In this document: one piece after another, positions 61,920 to 64,000 of the stretch
Position numbering within the stretch: position 1 is the first letter of the stretch
Layout: each line of letters starts with the position of its first letter
Assembly: GCF_029051725.1 (NCBI RefSeq)
Contig: NZ_JAACFU010000020.1
Location: 1-64,000, forward strand
Source: Bradyrhizobium sp. CSS354
GTDB lineage: Bacteria; Pseudomonadota; Alphaproteobacteria; Rhizobiales; Xanthobacteraceae
DNA length: 64,000 nucleotides
Direction: 5' to 3'
Notes under the pieces: model-generated
Told to the model about the DNA's origin: nothing
The model's input: only the letters and a program-made list of their open reading frames with translations
Databases searched by the model: none
Position numbers and translations under genes: made by a program

Positions 61920-62396
61920 ATGGACAACAGGATTCTCAAAGGCCTTACGGCGGTGTCGATCGCCGCGGTGATGGCGCTCGCTTCGCCTGTGCTCGCCCGT
62001 GGCGGCGGTGGCGGAGGTCACGGCGGTGGCGGCTTTGGCGGTGGCGGGCATTTCGGTGGCGGCGGCATGCACGCGGGAGGCTTCGGCGGCGGCATGCACG
62101 CCGGTGGCTTCGGTGGTATGCACGTTGGCGGCATGGGCGGCGCCCGTTTCGCCCATGTCGGCGGACCGGGCTTCGGCGGCGCCCGCTTCGCACATGCGGC
62201 GATCGGGCCGCGCTTCGCTGGCTCCGGCTGGCACGGCAGGCCGTTCATCGGCCGCCACGCCTTCTTCCGGCACCACCATCGCTTCTTCTTCGGAGCACCT
62301 TTCATCTACGCCGGCTACAATGACGGCTGCTGGCGCAGGAGCTTGACGCCCTATGGGTGGCAATGGGTCAATGTGTGCGGAGACAGTTGGTACTAG
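61920..62396 (+). CDS. Secreted Gly/His-rich small protein
   Basis: A 158-residue exported protein. Signal peptide about residues 1-27 (GLTAVSIAAVMALASPVLA). Then a Gly-rich region with repeated GGGMHAGGFGG and GGARFAH units, a His-rich segment (FIGRHAFFRHHHRFFFG) and a Cys-containing tail (CWRRSLTPYGWQWVNVCGDSWY) that can form a disulfide. GGAGG precedes the ATG. Such Gly/His-rich rhizobial proteins are of unknown role; metal binding by His is possible. Confidence 0.8.
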   Translation: MDNRILKGLTAVSIAAVMALASPVLARGGGGGGHGGGGFGGGGHFGGGGMHAGGFGGGMHAGGFGGMHVGGMGGARFAHVGGPGFGGARFAHAAIGPRFAGSGWHGRPFIGRHAFFRHHHRFFFGAPFIYAGYNDGCWRRSLTPYGWQWVNVCGDSWY

Positions 62397-62493
62397 CATC
62401 GCCGTACCGCACCATTGTCGCGATCGTCATCGGGCGGTTCCGCTCAGCCCCGGAACGGGATAGTCTGGTGACGATCGTCGCGCGGAGTTTGTC

Positions 62494-63186
62494 ATGACCG
62501 GAGCTCACCGCCGCATTCTGGTCGTCGAGGACGACGCGGAAACCGCAGGCCAGCTCGTCGAGGAGCTGACGATCTCCGGCTACGACGTCGATCTCGCCGC
62601 CACGGGGCGCGAAGCCCTCAGCCACGGCGCCGCGCGCGACTATGCCGTGATCACCATCGACCGCATGCTGCCCGACATCGACGGCATCAGCGTGATGCGC
62701 CAGTTGCGCGACGACGGCATCGCCGCGCCGTTCCTGATCATCTCCGCACTCGGCGAAGTCGACGACCGCGTGCGCGGCTTGCGCGCCGGCGGCGATGATT
62801 ATCTTGTCAAGCCGTTCTCCTTCACCGAATTGCTGGCGCGGCTGGAGGCACTCGGCCGGCGCAGCGACACCGTTGCGAAGGAGACAATCCTGCGGGTCGG
62901 CGATCTCGCCATCGACCTGATTGCACGCAGCGCCAGCCGCCGCGCCAGGAAGATTCCGCTATTGCCGCGGGAATTCCAGCTGCTTGAATATCTGGTCCGC
63001 AATGAGGGCCGCGTCGTTTCGCGTGCGATGCTGCTCCAGCACGTCTGGGATTTGCACTTCGATCCGTCCACCAACATCATCGACGTCTATGTCGGGCGCG
63101 TCCGTCGCAAGGTCGATGATGCCCAGGCCTATCCGCTGATCCACACCATCCGCGGCATCGGATATTGTCTCCGTGCTCCTGGCTAA
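62494..63186 (+). CDS. OmpR-family response regulator
   Basis: A 230-residue two-component regulator. Receiver: acidic pocket Glu12-Asp13-Asp14, phospho-acceptor Asp56 in VITIDRMLPDIDG, Lys in YLVKPFSF. DNA-binding winged helix with LPREFQLLEYLVRNEGRVVSRAMLLQHVWDLHFDPSTNIIDVYVGRVRRKVDD. It directly precedes a histidine kinase gene with overlap, so they are an operon. Targets unknown. It resembles QseB/TctD- and copper-responsive regulators of the CusR type in general order only. Confidence 0.93.
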   Translation: MTGAHRRILVVEDDAETAGQLVEELTISGYDVDLAATGREALSHGAARDYAVITIDRMLPDIDGISVMRQLRDDGIAAPFLIISALGEVDDRVRGLRAGGDDYLVKPFSFTELLARLEALGRRSDTVAKETILRVGDLAIDLIARSASRRARKIPLLPREFQLLEYLVRNEGRVVSRAMLLQHVWDLHFDPSTNIIDVYVGRVRRKVDDAQAYPLIHTIRGIGYCLRAPG

Positions 63187-64000
63187 AACGCTCCGCTCCT
63201 CGACCTTCCGCCTTGCGCTGATCGCGATCGGAACGTTCGGGCTGATCGTCGCGGCGATCATGACCTATGTCTATTTCGGCACGATCGCCTATGTGCAGAG
63301 CCGGGTCGGCGACGCCGGCGATCACAGCGGCTTCACCGCGATGATCGAGCTCGCAATGGCTGTGGTAGCCGTGCTGATGCTGGTGCTCGCCGGGCTCGCC
63401 GCGGTGCTGGTGACGCGCCGCACGGTCGGGCGAATCGAGGAGATCAACGCCACCAGCCGCGCCATCATGATGTCCGGCCTCGACCAGCGCATTCCCTTGC
63501 GCGGCAGTCACGACGAGTGGGACCGCGTCGCCGAAAACCTCAACCAGATGCTCGATCGCATCGAGACTTTGATGGGCGAGGTCAAGCAGGTCAGCGACAA
63601 CGTCGCTCATGATTTGCGTACGCCGCTGACGCGCATGCGCGGCCGGCTGGAAAAGGCCTATCACGCCCCTCGCAATGGCGAAACCGACACAGCGCTGATC
63701 GGCGACACCATCGCGGATCTCGACGCCGTGCTCGGCATGTTTGCCTCCATCACCCGCATCTCCGAGATCGAGACCCGCGCCCGCCGCAGCGCGTTTCGCA
63801 CCCTCAATCTCGCCGAGATCGCCGGCGAGGTCGTCGAGCTCTACGATGCCGCCGCCGAACAGGTCGCGACGCGGCTCAGCCTGGGCGGCGACCGCGAGGT
63901 GGCGATTATTGGCGATCGCGACCTCCTGTTCGACGCCATCGCCAATCTCGTCGACAACGCGATCAAGCACGGCTGCCAAGGCGGGCAGGTGACCGTCACC
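63173..64000 (+). CDS. Sensor histidine kinase, 3' truncated by window end
   Basis: An open frame of 276 codons that runs off the window. GTG 63173 overlaps the regulator's end by 14 bases, a coupled pair. Two membrane helices (about residues 13-35 and 57-82) flank a short periplasmic loop. HAMP follows (TRRTVGRIEEINATSRAIM), then HisKA with phospho-acceptor His in VSDNVAHDLRTPLTRMRGRLEKA and the start of the HATPase N box (FDAIANLVDNAIKHG). The ligand is unknown; the short periplasmic loop is typical of simple sensors. Confidence 0.9.
   Translation, partial: MLLAKTLRSSTFRLALIAIGTFGLIVAAIMTYVYFGTIAYVQSRVGDAGDHSGFTAMIELAMAVVAVLMLVLAGLAAVLVTRRTVGRIEEINATSRAIMMSGLDQRIPLRGSHDEWDRVAENLNQMLDRIETLMGEVKQVSDNVAHDLRTPLTRMRGRLEKAYHAPRNGETDTALIGDTIADLDAVLGMFASITRISEIETRARRSAFRTLNLAEIAGEVVELYDAAAEQVATRLSLGGDREVAIIGDRDLLFDAIANLVDNAIKHGCQGGQVTVT

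Overview
The window is a piece of a high-GC alphaproteobacterial chromosome. Gene content points to Bradyrhizobium or a very close relative in the Nitrobacteraceae: a DnaG with no zinc-binding residues, an alphaproteobacterial RpoD with a long acidic N-terminus, RpoH, a fused BC-BCCP-CT acyl-CoA carboxylase of the kind known from Rhodopseudomonas, and several families of intergenic palindromes. No prophage, insertion sequence, conjugation module or CRISPR array was found. It reads as core and ordinary accessory chromosome.

Layout. 0-2 kb: a truncated ArsR-type regulator, a tRNA-like gene (minus) whose anticodon arm looks unable to decode, a SAM methyltransferase, and a Dps protein behind an EcfG-type general-stress promoter. 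2-5.3 kb: cupin, carA, a frameshifted alpha/beta hydrolase, GatB/YqeY protein. 5.4-9.3 kb: epoxide hydrolase, acyl-CoA synthetase, MarR regulator, small membrane protein. 9.3-19 kb: hybrid histidine kinase, DUF2189-like membrane protein, two transglutaminase-like proteases, an ArsR-SRPBCC-SRPBCC operon with a perfect 20-bp operator, LysE exporter, N-formylglutamate amidohydrolase family protein, gamma-glutamylcyclotransferase, short chlorite-dismutase-type heme protein. 19.4-24 kb: dnaG then rpoD, closed by a strong terminator. 24-32 kb: small proteins, OmpA protein, MltB-type transglycosylase, SDR, single-domain response regulator, second LysE, a 23-residue lysine-rich peptide gene, a frameshifted diguanylate cyclase, a secreted amidase. 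32-36.3 kb: rpoH, rluD-type pseudouridine synthase, tRNA-Glu, Tat lipoprotein hydrolase. 36.3-37.2 kb: non-coding repeat-like DNA. 37.2-43.4 kb: D-aminoacylase-like amidohydrolase with a CobW GTPase, two Cys-containing unknown proteins, chemoreceptor, Cys-less Asp/Glu racemase relative. 43.5-48.8 kb: single-chain acyl-CoA carboxylase and AcoR-like sigma-54 activator. 48.9-59 kb: two-component flavin monooxygenase, dgoK-dgoA, frameshifted poxB-like gene, thioesterase, amidase and ring-opening (cyanurate/barbiturate type) amidohydrolase. 59.2-64 kb: tex, a secreted Gly/His-rich protein, and an OmpR-type two-component system cut by the window end.

Functional themes are nucleotide and ring-nitrogen metabolism (carA, cyanurate-type hydrolase, amidase), acyl-CoA chemistry (synthetase, carboxylase, thioesterase), stress and transcription control (rpoD, rpoH, Dps with EcfG promoter, tex), and envelope maintenance (OmpA, MltB, amidase).

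Two cautions. Three otherwise healthy genes (near 4340, 30149 and 52683) each carry a single apparent indel. This is either recent decay or base-calling error. Also, the high GC content gives many long open frames antisense to real genes; these are left out.
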